Shown here: positions 8,363 through 18,363 of the stretch, one piece after another
Layout of the letters: each line of letters begins with the position of its first letter
Numbering within the stretch: the stretch's first letter is position 1
NCBI RefSeq assembly: GCF_025232395.1
Contig: NZ_CP065938.1
Coordinates: forward strand, 2,108,001 to 2,172,000
Origin: Taurinivorans muris
Lineage (GTDB): Bacteria > Desulfobacterota > Desulfovibrionia > Desulfovibrionales > Desulfovibrionaceae
Direction of reading: 5' to 3'
DNA length: 64,000 bases
The notes under the pieces: generated by a model
Told to the model about the DNA's origin: nothing
What the model saw: the letters and a program-made list of their open reading frames with translations, nothing else
The model's database searches: none
Position numbers and translations under genes: made by a program

Positions 8363-9820
8363 TTATTGTTCAATTCTGTAATTGGGGGCTTCCTTTGTGA
8401 TGATGACATCATGAACATGGCTTTCCCTGAGGCCGGCGGAAGAAATTTCCACATATTGGGCGGTTTCAAAAAGCGTAGGAATATCTTTCGCTCCAAGATA
8501 GCCCATACCGGAGCGAAGTCCGCCCATGAGCTGATAAATGGTTTCGGCAACAGGACCGCGGGAAGGAACGCGTCCCACAATGCCTTCCGGTACGAATTTC
8601 TTTGATTTTTCTTGGAAATAACGGTCGCAGCTGCCGTCTTTCATGGCGTCGATAGAGCCCATTCCGCGGTATGTCTTATAGGTTCTGCCTTGGTATAAGA
8701 TGATTTCTCCCGGAGTTTCGTCAGTCCCTGCGAAGAGCGAGCCCGCCATGATGGAATTTGCACCGACGGCAAGAGCTTTGACCACGTCGCCGGAATATTT
8801 GATGCCGCCGTCGGCAATGAGGCATTTGCCGTATTCCCGTGTTGCGCGGCTTGTTTCCATGATAGCGGTGACTTGAGGCACGCCGACCCCCGCAACGACA
8901 CGAGTCGTGCAGATAGAACCGGGACCGATTCCGCATTTCACCGTGTCAACCCCCGCTTCTATAAGGGCTTTGGCTCCTTCATAGGTTGCCACGTTGCCGG
9001 CGATGAGCTGCGCTTTCGGGAAAGCGGAACGGATATTTCTGACCGCACGCAAAATATTTTCGGAATGTCCATGGGCTGAGTCCAAAACCAAAACGTCAGC
9101 GCCGGCTGCCAAAAGCTCGGACGCTCTTTCTTCGCTTTCTTTACCGACGCCTATGGCTGCCCCGACACGCAAACGCCCTTTGTCGTCCTTGCATGAATCC
9201 GGATATTTTTGGACTTTATCAATGTCTTTCATGGTGATAAGTCCGCGGAGCTTGCGGTTTGCGTCCACAACGAGCAGTTTTTCAATCCTATGGGTGTGCA
9301 GGTGTTTTTTGGCTTCCTCAAGGGTTGTGCCCATGGGAACGGTGACAAGATTGTCCCTTGTCATAACTTCGCAAACAAGGACTTTTTCAGGTTCTGTCAC
9401 AAAACGCACATCACGGTTGGTCAGAATGCCGACAAGGGTATCGTTTTTTTCGACAGGCAAACCGCTTACGCGGTAATCGTGCATGAGCTGTAAAGCTTTT
9501 TGCACCGTGTCATCGGGACCGACGGTGACGGGGTCCAAAATCATGCCGCTTTCGGATTTTTTTACTTTTTCAACTTCCAGCCTTTGGTCCGCAATGCTCA
9601 TGTTCTTATGAATGATTCCTATGCCGCCGTTGCGTGCCATGGAAATAGCCATGGCGGATTCCGTAACCGTATCCATTGCGGCGGAAAGAAGGGGAATGGG
9701 GAGTTTTATTTCCGGAGTAAGCCATGCTTCAAGGCTCACCATGTCCGGAGTGATGTCCGAATATGCAGGTACAAGTAAGATATCTTCAAATGTAAGGGAT
9801 TTGCCTAAGCATTTTGCCAT
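8363..9820 (-). CDS. guaB: Inosine-5'-monophosphate dehydrogenase GuaB
   Basis: Oxidises IMP to XMP with NAD+, the committed step to guanine nucleotides. The 485-residue barrel carries the catalytic cysteine in [11 protein letters not shown] (Cys304), and a tandem CBS-domain insert spans about residues 92-200, the usual site of purine nucleotide control. The flap GRVPSRGPV and C-terminal [12 protein letters not shown] are present. I chose ATG 9820 because AAGGAG lies seven bases upstream; an in-frame extension to 9859 lacks one. It precedes guaA by 52 bp. Confidence 0.97.
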   Translation of the reverse strand: MAKCLGKSLTFEDILLVPAYSDITPDMVSLEAWLTPEIKLPIPLLSAAMDTVTESAMAISMARNGGIGIIHKNMSIADQRLEVEKVKKSESGMILDPVTVGPDDTVQKALQLMHDYRVSGLPVEKNDTLVGILTNRDVRFVTEPEKVLVCEVMTRDNLVTVPMGTTLEEAKKHLHTHRIEKLLVVDANRKLRGLITMKDIDKVQKYPDSCKDDKGRLRVGAAIGVGKESEERASELLAAGADVLVLDSAHGHSENILRAVRNIRSAFPKAQLIAGNVATYEGAKALIEAGVDTVKCGIGPGSICTTRVVAGVGVPQVTAIMETSRATREYGKCLIADGGIKYSGDVVKALAVGANSIMAGSLFAGTDETPGEIILYQGRTYKTYRGMGSIDAMKDGSCDRYFQEKSKKFVPEGIVGRVPSRGPVAETIYQLMGGLRSGMGYLGAKDIPTLFETAQYVEISSAGLRESHVHDVIITKEAPNYRIEQ

Positions 9821-10008
9821 GATGTATCTCCTTTTTAACAAAGGCTGTTGATTAAACAAAAACGCTTATCCATTGAATATGCTGAATAAAGCGTTTAAAG
9901 GTTTTATACGGTAAAATCATTTAAGAAAAGTAACTTGTTCCTTATGGCTTTGTCAATAAAATAAATATAAAAATTCTAAGGAAATTTGTTTTTTTTTCGT
10001 TCTTTGTC

Positions 10009-10037
10009 TTGACTATGGGAACATATTTCAATAGTAT
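10009..10037 (+). promoter_or_regulatory. Predicted promoter of the lysS-lol-bamA operon
   Basis: TTGACT (10009-10014), a 17-base spacer and TAGTAT (10032-10037). The -35 is 5/6 and the -10 4/6 to consensus, placing a start near 10044, just ahead of lysS. It lies inside the longer reading frame that would extend lysS to 10009, which argues for the downstream start. Confidence 0.55.
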
Positions 10038-10077
10038 TGAAACCCATAATCTTCTGATATTTTTTTGTGGAGTTTTA

Positions 10078-11655
10078 ATGAGTACCCCCAATCATCAAAA
10101 AGCGATAAAAATTGCAAGTCAGTCTGAACATGTTTCTTATTTTATGCCCATGCTTGAGAGTTTTCAAGAGCACGGGGAATTGAACGAAGTTATAAAAAAC
10201 TGTGTGGCAAAATCTTGCGATATATGGGATTCCGGCGTACCGCTGTTTCCGAACGGTTTTAAAAAGGAAGACAGCTGCGGTGTCGTTCGTGCTGAATTTG
10301 AGGGGTACAGCGCAGAAGAGCTGGAAGCTATCGACACCGTCTTTGTTTTGGCAGGAAGGATTATTTCCTCCCGTTCTTTCGGGAAAGTCATTTTCTTCCA
10401 TTTGCAGGACAGGACAGGACGTTTGCAGTGTTATGCGGATAAGTCCCGTATTGACGAAAACGAATTTAAAGTTTTTAAAAAACTTGATGTTGGTGATATC
10501 GTCGGTGTGAACGGTACGTTGTTCCGTACGAAAACGGGGGAATTGACCCTTTCCTGCTCCTCCGTCAAACTGCTGACGAAATCTTTCCGTCCTTTGCCGG
10601 ACAAGCATGCGGGACTCACCAATGTTGAAATGCGTTTTCGCCAGCGGTATGTCGATTTAATCGTAAATCCCAAAGCCCGTGACGTTTTCCGCAAGCGTTC
10701 CCGCATTATCCGTGAATTTCGGAATTTTATGGAGAACAGGGATTTTGTGGAAGTGGAAACGCCCATGATGCACCCTCTCGCAGGGGGGGCGAACGCCCGT
10801 CCTTTTGTGACGCATCACAACGCTCTCGATATGGAATTGTATCTGCGCATTGCGCCTGAACTGTATTTGAAACGCCTTATCGTGGGCGGTTTGGAAAAAG
10901 TGTTTGAAATCAACCGTTCATTTAGGAATGAAGGTACGGATACCAAGCATAATCCGGAATTTACCATGTGTGAGTTTTACTGGGCTTATGCGACTTTTTG
11001 GGATTTGATGGACTTGACGGAAGATTTGTTTTCTTCCATCGCGTATGCTGTTTGCGGTTCGACAATCGTCACATATCAGGAAGATGAAATCGACCTGACA
11101 AAAGGCAAGTGGGAACGTATCACGTTCCATGATTCCTTGGAAAAATACGGCAATCATAAACCGGAATTTTATACGGATACGGAAGCTGTGAAAAACTATC
11201 TCCTTTCCCGCGGCGAAAAGAATTTGGATAACCTGGGAATCGGCAAACTGCAGTCAATGCTCTTTGATTTGGATGTCGAGCCGAAACTCATTCAGCCTAC
11301 GTTCGTTTATTATTATCCTGCCGAAATTTCTCCTCTTGCGCGCCGCAATGACGAAAATCCGGAATTGACGGACAGGTTTGAACTTTTTATTGCGGGCGGC
11401 GAACTTGCCAATGCCTTTTCAGAATTGAACGATCCGGTGGATCAGCGTATCCGTTTTCAAAAGCAAATGGAAGCGAAAAATCTCGGTGACGAAGAAGCAT
11501 GCCCTCTTGACGAAGATTATTTGCGCGCTTTGGAATATGGCATGCCTCCAACGGCGGGACAAGGCATAGGCATTGACCGTTTGGTCATGCTTTTGACTGA
11601 TTCGCCTTCTATCCGCGAGGTTATTTTCTTCCCTCATTTAAGACATGAAGTATAG
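10078..11655 (+). CDS. lysS: Lysyl-tRNA synthetase, class II
   Basis: Charges tRNA-Lys. The 525-residue protein has an N-terminal OB-fold anticodon-binding domain (RIISSRSFGKVIFFHLQD) and a class II catalytic core: motif 2 in FEINRSFRNEGTDTKHNPEF and motif 3 in GIGIDRLVMLLTD, ending PHLRHE. About 50 residues before the OB-fold (HVSYFMPMLESFQEHGELNE) are not part of the core LysS. ATG 10078 was chosen because GGAG lies five bases upstream and because a promoter overlaps the longer frame. lolC starts 6 bp after its stop. Confidence 0.95.
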   Translation: MSTPNHQKAIKIASQSEHVSYFMPMLESFQEHGELNEVIKNCVAKSCDIWDSGVPLFPNGFKKEDSCGVVRAEFEGYSAEELEAIDTVFVLAGRIISSRSFGKVIFFHLQDRTGRLQCYADKSRIDENEFKVFKKLDVGDIVGVNGTLFRTKTGELTLSCSSVKLLTKSFRPLPDKHAGLTNVEMRFRQRYVDLIVNPKARDVFRKRSRIIREFRNFMENRDFVEVETPMMHPLAGGANARPFVTHHNALDMELYLRIAPELYLKRLIVGGLEKVFEINRSFRNEGTDTKHNPEFTMCEFYWAYATFWDLMDLTEDLFSSIAYAVCGSTIVTYQEDEIDLTKGKWERITFHDSLEKYGNHKPEFYTDTEAVKNYLLSRGEKNLDNLGIGKLQSMLFDLDVEPKLIQPTFVYYYPAEISPLARRNDENPELTDRFELFIAGGELANAFSELNDPVDQRIRFQKQMEAKNLGDEEACPLDEDYLRALEYGMPPTAGQGIGIDRLVMLLTDSPSIREVIFFPHLRHEV

Positions 11656-11661
11656 CGCCTC

Positions 11662-12912
11662 ATGAGTTTTGAGCTTTTTATCGCGTTACGCTATCTTTTT
11701 TCCAAAAGGCAGCAAGCGTTTATTTCCGTAATTTCCGTCATGTCGGTTCTCGGCGTGGCTATCGGCGTTGGCGCGTTGGTGGTTGTCATGGGGGTTTACA
11801 ACGGTTTTACCGAAGATATACGCAATAAAATTTTAGGCGCAAATTCACATCTTTTTATTCAGAGCCTTATTCCTGAAATGTTGGATGTCAATGAAGACGG
11901 GAGTGGCGGGTATAGCGGTATTGTGAAGAATTTGAAACAAAATCCGCAAATCAAAGCCGCCGCACCCTTTTTGTATACGGAAGTTTTGTTTTCAAGTCCT
12001 CAGGGAGCGACAGGACTTATCATCCGCGGAATCGAACCCGGTAACGCCGATGAAGCCCTTACGGTCCTGCGGCATTTGAAAGAGGGCTCATTGGACGGTC
12101 TTATCCGGTCCAAGGGGGTGCAGGGCATTGTTGTCGGCGAAGAATTGGCTTCGCGTTTCGGACTTCGCATAGGCAGCCGCATCAATCTGATGTCACCGAG
12201 CGGAGAACGCACGACAGCCGGTTTTGTGCCTAAAATCGTTTCATACCGTGTTGCAGGAATTTTTAAAAGCGGTTTGAATGATTATGATAACCGCTTGGCG
12301 TTCATTTCTTTGCAGTCCGCCCGGGAGCTTATCGGCGTGCCGCCGGGACGGGTGAGCGGAATTGAGGTTTTTTTGAATGATCCCATGCAGGCGAAAGAAA
12401 TCGCCCAAGCTTTGCAAGAGGTGCTTCCGGATTATTTGTATGTGCGGAATTGGATAGATATCAATGCGGGGCTTTTTGCCGCTTTGCAGCTGGAACGTAT
12501 CGGAATGTTCATTGTTTTAGCTTTGATTGTTTTAGTCGGTTCGTTTTCCATCATAACGTCCCTTGTCATGCTTGTCATGGAAAAAACAAAAGATATCGCA
12601 ATATTGATGTCCATGGGGGCAAGCAGTTATTCCATCGGAAAAATTTTCATGCTGCAAGGCACGCTTATCGGTTTCATCGGTACGCTGATCGGGTATGCAG
12701 GCGGTTTGCTTTTGGCGTTTTTACTGCAAAAATATCAATTCATCGAATTGCCTGCCGGGGTCTATGCTTCCGATCATCTGCCTGTTCTGATTACTTTTTC
12801 CGATACCGCGCTTATAGGGCTTGCATCCATGCTCATGTGTTTTTTGGCGACTGTTTATCCTGCAAGGCAGGCTGCCAAACTTGTTCCTGCCGATGCGCTG
12901 CGTTATGAATAG
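11662..12912 (+). CDS. lolC: Lipoprotein-releasing ABC transporter permease LolC/LolE
   Basis: Inner-membrane subunit of the Lol system, which extracts outer-membrane lipoproteins and hands them to LolA. The 416-residue layout matches the family: a first membrane helix at about 20-45 (AFISVISVMSVLGVAIGVGA), a large periplasmic MacB-like domain, and three C-terminal helices from about residue 275, ending with the typical YPARQAAKLVPADALRYE. Only one permease gene is present, so a homodimeric LolC/E (LolF-type) transporter is likely. It sits 6 bp after lysS and 11 bp before lolD. Confidence 0.93.
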   Translation: MSFELFIALRYLFSKRQQAFISVISVMSVLGVAIGVGALVVVMGVYNGFTEDIRNKILGANSHLFIQSLIPEMLDVNEDGSGGYSGIVKNLKQNPQIKAAAPFLYTEVLFSSPQGATGLIIRGIEPGNADEALTVLRHLKEGSLDGLIRSKGVQGIVVGEELASRFGLRIGSRINLMSPSGERTTAGFVPKIVSYRVAGIFKSGLNDYDNRLAFISLQSARELIGVPPGRVSGIEVFLNDPMQAKEIAQALQEVLPDYLYVRNWIDINAGLFAALQLERIGMFIVLALIVLVGSFSIITSLVMLVMEKTKDIAILMSMGASSYSIGKIFMLQGTLIGFIGTLIGYAGGLLLAFLLQKYQFIELPAGVYASDHLPVLITFSDTALIGLASMLMCFLATVYPARQAAKLVPADALRYE

Positions 12913-12923
12913 AGATTTCAGCC

Positions 12924-13604
12924 ATGTTATATTCTTTAAAGAACGTTTCTAAAATTATCAGTACCCCTCAAGAGGAAATCCGCATTTTAAACTCCGTTAA
13001 TTTTTTTATTGAAAAAGGGGAAATGCTTGCCGTGCTCGGTGCCTCCGGAAGCGGAAAATCCACTTTCTTGAATATCTTGGCAGGATTGGACAGTCCAAGC
13101 TCCGGAGAAGTTTTTTTTGAGGATAAAAATATTCACGCACTGCAGGAAAAAGAAAAAAATTTTCTCAGAAATAAGGAAATGGGTTTTGTTTTTCAATTCC
13201 ATCATCTGTTGCCGGAATTTACCACGGCGGAAAATGTGGCTATGCAGGCGATCATTTCCGGAATGAAAAAAAGCGAAGCATTGCAAAAAGCCTATGAACT
13301 GCTTGAAATGGTTGAGCTTTCCCATAGGGCTAAGCATCTTGTGACCACTCTTTCAGGGGGTGAAAAACAAAGGGCTGCCATTGCAAGGGCTGTGCTTTTG
13401 TCTCCGAAAGTGCTTCTTGCCGATGAGCCGACAGGGAATTTGGATTTTAAAACCGGTGAACAAATAATGCAGGTATTGACAAATTTGAATAAAGAAAAGA
13501 GAATGACTCTCGTCATGGTGACGCATAATAGGGAAATAGCCAATCAAATGCAACGTGTCGTTGAATTAAAGTCCGGAGCTTTTCATGAACAAAAAATGTA
13601 TTAA
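12924..13604 (+). CDS. lolD: Lipoprotein-releasing system ATP-binding protein LolD
   Basis: ATPase that powers LolC/E. The 226-residue ABC domain has Walker A GASGSGKST (39-47), Q-loop FQFHHLLPEFT, signature LSGGEKQR (143-150) and Walker B with catalytic glutamate VLLADEPTGNLD (163-174), then the H-loop THNREIA. The LLPEFTTAENV sequence after the Q-loop is typical of LolD and MacB-type ATPases. Its 3' end overlaps bamA by 20 bp, so the two are probably translationally coupled. Confidence 0.95.
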   Translation: MLYSLKNVSKIISTPQEEIRILNSVNFFIEKGEMLAVLGASGSGKSTFLNILAGLDSPSSGEVFFEDKNIHALQEKEKNFLRNKEMGFVFQFHHLLPEFTTAENVAMQAIISGMKKSEALQKAYELLEMVELSHRAKHLVTTLSGGEKQRAAIARAVLLSPKVLLADEPTGNLDFKTGEQIMQVLTNLNKEKRMTLVMVTHNREIANQMQRVVELKSGAFHEQKMY

Positions 13605-16206
13605 TATTCTTTTTGTATTGATGATGTGTTTTTCTTTGGCAGGCAATGCTTTTGCCGCATCAAAAGTGCTTTTGCTTCCCTTTGCGGTTAATGCCCAAGG
13701 GAAAAATACCGTGCAGGCGTCCCTTGACGAACTTTTTACCAATAGTCTGCGCAAAAGCGGTTTGCAAGTCGTAAAAAGAAATATACAGGTCGGTGATGTC
13801 GCTTCAGCCCGTGCCGCAGCAAGAAACACAGGTGCGGATTATGCCCTTTACGGCACATATAACCAAGTTGGTGAAAGTTTTGATTTGGATATGCGTTTTG
13901 TGACCGCGAAAAACGGTGTGTCCCGTTCCATTTCGAAGCAGGGTGCGCATTTGCTCATGCTTTCTTCCGTGGTTGATGATTCGGTGAAGACTGTTAACAT
14001 GTCCATGAGAAGCAAAGGCGGAATACAGGATATTGTCGTGCGCGGAACATTGCTTATCGACCCCGAACGTATTAAAAATGTTTTGGTTTCCCGCATAGGC
14101 GATACGGCTGACGCGGAAAAACTCGATGAGGATATCCGCGCTGTTTGGGCAATGGGATATTTTAATGATGTGACGGCATATGTTGACAATAACGATGTTT
14201 TAATTGTCGATGTCGTTGAAAAACCGCGTATCAACGCTATCCGCGTGCTCGGCGACGATGCCGTCAGTGAAGAAGATGCCCTCGGGGCGATACAAACACA
14301 GCCCGGAAAAGTGTTAAATGAAAAGGCCATAATCAATGACCTTGAAATCATTAAGGAATTGTATCGCAAACAAGGATACTACCTTGTTGAAGCAAAGTAC
14401 AATATCCAGCCGACGGAAAACAAGAAAGGTGCGAACCTCATCATCAATGTTGAGGCGGGAAACAAGCTTTATGTGAAAGAAGTCAATATGATCGGCGTTG
14501 ACGAAGATATGCAGGACGAACTGCGTAAAGTGACCAAAATCCGCAAGCACCATATGTTTTCATGGTTTACGAAGTACGGTATTTTAAAAGAAGAAGATAT
14601 TGAGGGCGACACGCAGCAGGTTCAAGGTTATTTGGTGCAAAGCGGATATCTTGACGCGATTGCGGCACGTCCGGAAATTTTTTATGAAGAAGACGGTATT
14701 ATTGTTAATTTCAATATCTCCCCTGGTATCCGTTATAAAATCGGGCAAATCGGTTTCAGGGGGGATTTGCTTGAAAGCACCGATGAGCTGTATGAAAAAA
14801 TCAAGCTTGACAATATACAAAAAGATGAAGAATATTTCAATCTTACAGCAATGCAGGACGATATTCAGACCCTGAAGGATTTGTATACGCATTACGGGTA
14901 CGCTTTTGCCAATGTTGACGTGGATACTCCGCTTGACAAGGCGAACGGTCTTATTGACGTTTATTTTATTTTGCAGCCGAATGAAAAAGTTTACATCAGG
15001 AATGTGATCATTGAAGGCAACCATTCAACCAGGGACAATGTCATTTTGCGCGAATTGCGTCTGGCTGACGGGCAGGCTTATGACGGCAGCAAAGTTCAGC
15101 GTTCCATCGACAGACTGAACATGACGAGCTATTTTAAAGAAGTCAATGTCGATTTGCTGCCGACAGGCGTTTCCGGTGAAGTGGACATGAAGCTTTCCGT
15201 CGTTGAAAACGATACGGGAAGGGTCGGGCTCGGTATCGGCTATTCCACCTATGACAACATCGGGGTAAGCGCAAACATTCAAAAAGACAATCTGTTCGGC
15301 AAAGGATATTCCGTCGGTTTGCAGGGGTATGTGTCCAGCAAGAAATCCTCCATGCGCGGTTATTTCGTGAACCCCCGCGTCAATGATACGAATTTGGGTT
15401 TTACCGCAAACATATACAGCGAAGATTACGAATGGTCCAGCTATGACAGGAAAGCCACCGGAACGGAGCTGGGAGTTTTTTATCCCATAGGCGAGTATAC
15501 CCGCATTGTCCTGAATTATAAATTGGAATATTATGAAATGTATAATATTCAGCCTTATGCAAGCTCTGCGATCAAGTCTTATGAGGGAAATAACTGGGCG
15601 AGCGTTGCAAGTACCGGTATTGTTCGGGATACGACAAACAGTTCCCGTTTTCCGACAAGAGGCACGAAGGAAAGTATTTTTGTCGAATATGGCGGCGGGG
15701 TTATTGGCGGCACCGATGATTTTATCAAAGTTCGCGGTTCGTACGGCGCATATTTGGGACTTGGAAAAAACCATGTTCTGCATGGCAGGATTTCAGGCGT
15801 TGCGGTTTATAAAAACGGTGACGATCCGATTCCGGCTTTTGAACGGGTTTATATCGGCGGTATGAGTACACTTCGCGGCTATGATTACGAAGACGCTTCG
15901 ACTCTCGACCCCAGAACGCAGGAAGTCATCGGGGCAACGAAAGCCGTTTACGGCTCTGTTGAATATATTTGGCGTATCAGTGAAGAATACAGCATCGCCG
16001 CCGTGCCTTTCTTTGACTTTGCGACATTGTCTGATGAAACGTATGAAACGCTTTTTGATAAGAATTTTTATTCAGCAGGCTTGGAAGTGCGGTGGAACTC
16101 TCCGCTCGGAGATTTGCGGTTCGCTTACGGTTTCCCGCTTACCGATGCCTATAATGGCGAAAGTTTGAACGGACGTTTCGAATTTACCATGGGCAGGGCA
16201 TTTTAA
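13585..16206 (+). CDS. bamA: Outer-membrane protein assembly factor BamA
   Basis: Outer-membrane barrel that folds and inserts other beta-barrel proteins. The 873 residues comprise a signal peptide (cleavage near NAFA-AS, residues 24-25), an extra N-terminal alpha/beta domain (about 27-150, starting SKVLLLPFAVNAQGK), five POTRA repeats (about 150-540), and a C-terminal Omp85 barrel with the loop-6 motif LRGYDYED and a terminal phenylalanine for BAM recognition. The extra domain is absent from E. coli BamA but I recall it in Desulfovibrio homologues; it resembles TolB/FlgO-like nucleotide-fold modules. The start lies inside lolD, with GGAG upstream. An ompH/skp gene, a common neighbour, is missing. 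Confidence 0.94.
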   Translation: MNKKCINILFVLMMCFSLAGNAFAASKVLLLPFAVNAQGKNTVQASLDELFTNSLRKSGLQVVKRNIQVGDVASARAAARNTGADYALYGTYNQVGESFDLDMRFVTAKNGVSRSISKQGAHLLMLSSVVDDSVKTVNMSMRSKGGIQDIVVRGTLLIDPERIKNVLVSRIGDTADAEKLDEDIRAVWAMGYFNDVTAYVDNNDVLIVDVVEKPRINAIRVLGDDAVSEEDALGAIQTQPGKVLNEKAIINDLEIIKELYRKQGYYLVEAKYNIQPTENKKGANLIINVEAGNKLYVKEVNMIGVDEDMQDELRKVTKIRKHHMFSWFTKYGILKEEDIEGDTQQVQGYLVQSGYLDAIAARPEIFYEEDGIIVNFNISPGIRYKIGQIGFRGDLLESTDELYEKIKLDNIQKDEEYFNLTAMQDDIQTLKDLYTHYGYAFANVDVDTPLDKANGLIDVYFILQPNEKVYIRNVIIEGNHSTRDNVILRELRLADGQAYDGSKVQRSIDRLNMTSYFKEVNVDLLPTGVSGEVDMKLSVVENDTGRVGLGIGYSTYDNIGVSANIQKDNLFGKGYSVGLQGYVSSKKSSMRGYFVNPRVNDTNLGFTANIYSEDYEWSSYDRKATGTELGVFYPIGEYTRIVLNYKLEYYEMYNIQPYASSAIKSYEGNNWASVASTGIVRDTTNSSRFPTRGTKESIFVEYGGGVIGGTDDFIKVRGSYGAYLGLGKNHVLHGRISGVAVYKNGDDPIPAFERVYIGGMSTLRGYDYEDASTLDPRTQEVIGATKAVYGSVEYIWRISEEYSIAAVPFFDFATLSDETYETLFDKNFYSAGLEVRWNSPLGDLRFAYGFPLTDAYNGESLNGRFEFTMGRAF

Positions 16207-16335
16207 TATAATTAAACAGGCACGTTAGAAAAAAATAAAAAAAAGTGAAAATTTTGCTTTACAAGCGGATTAAGTTTATATATAAGTACAGCTCTTGCTG
16301 AGAGGAACGAAAGTTTGCAGGATTGAAAAAAAAGC

Positions 16336-16364
16336 TTGCAATAGTTTCTCAAAAAGTATATAAG
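16336..16364 (+). promoter_or_regulatory. Predicted promoter of the tRNA-tuf cluster
   Basis: TTGCAA (16336-16341), a 17-base spacer and TATAAG (16359-16364), ending ten bases before tRNA-Thr. This is the right spacing for a tRNA operon promoter. Confidence 0.55.
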
Positions 16365-16373
16365 ACACTTCGT

Positions 16374-16449
16374 GCTGGTGTAGCTCAATTGGTAGAGCAC
16401 CTGACTTGTAATCAGGTGGTTGCGGGTTCAAGTCCCATCGCCAGCTCCA
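16374..16449 (+). tRNA. tRNA-Thr (TGT)
   Basis: A 76-base cloverleaf with acceptor GCTGGTG/CGCCAGC, D-stem GCTC, anticodon loop CTTGTAA with anticodon TGT, T-loop GGTTCAAGTCC and encoded CCA. First of three tRNAs ahead of tuf. Confidence 0.97.
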
Positions 16450-16518
16450 TATATTTCTCGCAATGAGAAAGCTAAAGGCCTGCCAAGAAATTGGCAAACT
16501 CATATGAGTTCATAGCGT

Positions 16519-16604
16519 GGTGGGGTTCCCGAGTGGCCAAAGGGAACAGACTGTAAATCTGTCGTCGTCCGACTTCGTTGGTTCAAATCCAACCCCCACC
16601 ACCA
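16519..16604 (+). tRNA. tRNA-Tyr (GTA)
   Basis: An 86-base class II tRNA with acceptor GGTGGGG/CCCCACC, anticodon loop CTGTAAA with anticodon GTA, a long variable arm, T-loop GGTTCAAATCC and encoded CCA. Confidence 0.97.
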
Positions 16605-16664
16605 GCTTTTTTGCTGGTTTAGCTGTAGGAGACAGTACGCGCTGTCGGGGAACTACTGCACTGG

Positions 16665-16740
16665 GCGGGAATAGCTCAACGGCTAGAGCATCAGCCTTCC
16701 AAGCTGAGGGTTGCGAGTTCGAATCTCGTTTCCCGCTCCA
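16665..16740 (+). tRNA. tRNA-Gly (TCC)
   Basis: A 76-base cloverleaf with acceptor GCGGGAA/TTCCCGC, anticodon loop CTTCCAA with anticodon TCC, T-loop AGTTCGAATCT and encoded CCA. It precedes tuf by about 165 bases. Confidence 0.97.
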
Positions 16741-16904
16741 ATCCTGTCAATTTAATCTTTTTTCCCCTACAATGTGACCTGTTTATATGCTATTGACTAA
16801 GGTGTTTATTCAAGTTTCTGCTTGTATAAATTATTATGATTAACAGCATCTTTGCTGCTAGCATAGACAATATAGTAATAAGTAACCAATTTAGGAGACT
16901 TCTC

Positions 16905-18098
16905 ATGGGTAAGGAAAAATTTACACGTACCAAACCTCACGTTAACATTGGTACTATCGGTCACATTGACCACGGTAAAACTACTTTAACAGCTGCTATC
17001 ACCAAAGTTGCTGGTCTTAAAGGTAATGGTCAATTCATTGACTACAACAGTATCGACAAAGCTCCGGAAGAAAAAGAACGCGGTATCACCATCGCTACTT
17101 CTCACGTTGAATACGAAACTGAAAAACGTCACTATGCTCACGTTGACTGCCCGGGTCACGCCGACTACATCAAAAACATGATCACAGGCGCCGCTCAAAT
17201 GGACGCTGCAATCATCGTTGTTGCCGCAACCGACGGTCCTATGCCTCAAACAAAAGAACACATCCTTCTTGCCCGCCAAGTCGGTGTTCCTTATCTTATC
17301 GTATTCATGAACAAATGCGACCAAGTTGACGACGAAGAACTTCTCGAACTCGTTGAAATGGAAATGCGCGAACTTCTTACAGCAAACGGTTTCCCGGGAG
17401 ACGATATTCCTGTAATCAGAGGTTCCGCTCTTAACGCTCTCAATACCGACAGCGCTGACAGCGCAGAAGCTAAATGCATTCTCGATCTTCTTCAGGCTTG
17501 CGATGATTATATTCCTGATCCGCAACGTGAAGTTGATAAACCATTCCTCATGCCTATTGAAGACGTTTTCTCAATTTCAGGTCGTGGTACAGTTGTTACC
17601 GGCCGTGTTGAAAAAGGCGTTATCAAAGTTGGCGATGCAGTTGAAATCGTTGGTATTAAACCTACCATGACTTCCACCTGTACCGGTGTTGAAATGTTCC
17701 GTAAGCTTCTTGACCAAGGTGAAGCAGGCGATAACGTCGGTGTTCTCCTTCGTGGCGTAAAACGTGAAGAAGTTGAACGCGGTCAGGTTCTCGCTGCTCC
17801 AAAATCTATTACTCCTCACAAGAAGTTCAAAGCAGAAGTTTACGTTTTGAGCAAAGAAGAAGGCGGACGTCATACTCCATTCTTCACCGGCTATCGTCCA
17901 CAATTCTATTTCCGTACCACTGACATCACCGGCTCTATCGCTCTTGCAGAAGGCGTGGAAATGGTTATGCCTGGTGATAACTCTACCTTCACCGTTGAAC
18001 TTATCCACCCAATCGCTATGGAACAAGGCTTGCGTTTTGCTATCCGTGAAGGTGGACGTACTGTTGGTTCCGGTGTTGTTACTGAAATTTTGGAGTAA
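16905..18098 (+). CDS. tuf: Elongation factor Tu
   Basis: GTPase that brings aminoacyl-tRNA to the ribosome. The 397-residue protein has G1 GHIDHGKT (19-26), switch [18 protein letters not shown] and the SAL motif, then the two C-terminal barrels ending [17 protein letters not shown] 16905 follows AGGAG by seven bases; an upstream in-frame extension has no family match. Codon use is visibly biased toward a few codons (GTT, CGT, GAA, AAC), as expected for a very highly expressed gene. It lies between a tRNA cluster and rpmG, a common arrangement. Confidence 0.99.
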   Translation: MGKEKFTRTKPHVNIGTIGHIDHGKTTLTAAITKVAGLKGNGQFIDYNSIDKAPEEKERGITIATSHVEYETEKRHYAHVDCPGHADYIKNMITGAAQMDAAIIVVAATDGPMPQTKEHILLARQVGVPYLIVFMNKCDQVDDEELLELVEMEMRELLTANGFPGDDIPVIRGSALNALNTDSADSAEAKCILDLLQACDDYIPDPQREVDKPFLMPIEDVFSISGRGTVVTGRVEKGVIKVGDAVEIVGIKPTMTSTCTGVEMFRKLLDQGEAGDNVGVLLRGVKREEVERGQVLAAPKSITPHKKFKAEVYVLSKEEGGRHTPFFTGYRPQFYFRTTDITGSIALAEGVEMVMPGDNSTFTVELIHPIAMEQGLRFAIREGGRTVGSGVVTEILE

Positions 18099-18101
18099 CA
18101 A

Positions 18102-18251
18102 ATGCGCGTTAATATTTTACTTGCTTGCACTGAGTGCAAGCGACGTAACTACGCGACGGTAAAAAACAAGAAGAATACTACTGGTCGTCTTGAAGTGAAA
18201 AAGTATTGTCCTTGGGATAAGAAACATACGCTTCACAGAGAAACCAAGTAG
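18102..18251 (+). CDS. rpmG: 50S ribosomal protein L33
   Basis: A 49-residue ribosomal protein starting 3 bp after the tuf stop: [20 protein letters not shown] and ending [14 protein letters not shown]. It keeps the first zinc-type pair C-T-E-C, but the second pair is reduced to one cysteine (C-P-W-D), so zinc binding is uncertain. It was found by direct translation and is a standard part of the tuf-rpmG-tRNA-Trp-secE-nusG order. Confidence 0.96.
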   Translation: MRVNILLACTECKRRNYATVKNKKNTTGRLEVKKYCPWDKKHTLHRETK

Positions 18252-18263
18252 TTTTCATAGAGC

Positions 18264-18339
18264 AGGTCAGTAGCTCTAACGGTAGAGCGTCGGTCTCCAA
18301 AACCGAATGCTGGGGGTTCGAATCCCTCCTGACCTGCCA
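18264..18339 (+). tRNA. tRNA-Trp (CCA)
   Basis: A 76-base cloverleaf with acceptor AGGTCAG/CTGACCT, anticodon loop CTCCAAA with anticodon CCA, T-loop GGTTCGAATCC, discriminator G and encoded CCA. Its place between rpmG and secE is conserved across many bacteria. Confidence 0.97.
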
Positions 18340-18363
18340 TTTTCTTTCATAATTGGGATATTT

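Noticed and set aside
10075-10608. 177-codon open frame on the minus strand
   Set aside because: Antisense to the lysS OB-fold region; no supporting feature.
15025-15783. 252-codon open frame on the minus strand
   Set aside because: Antisense within the bamA barrel region; no start signal or motifs.
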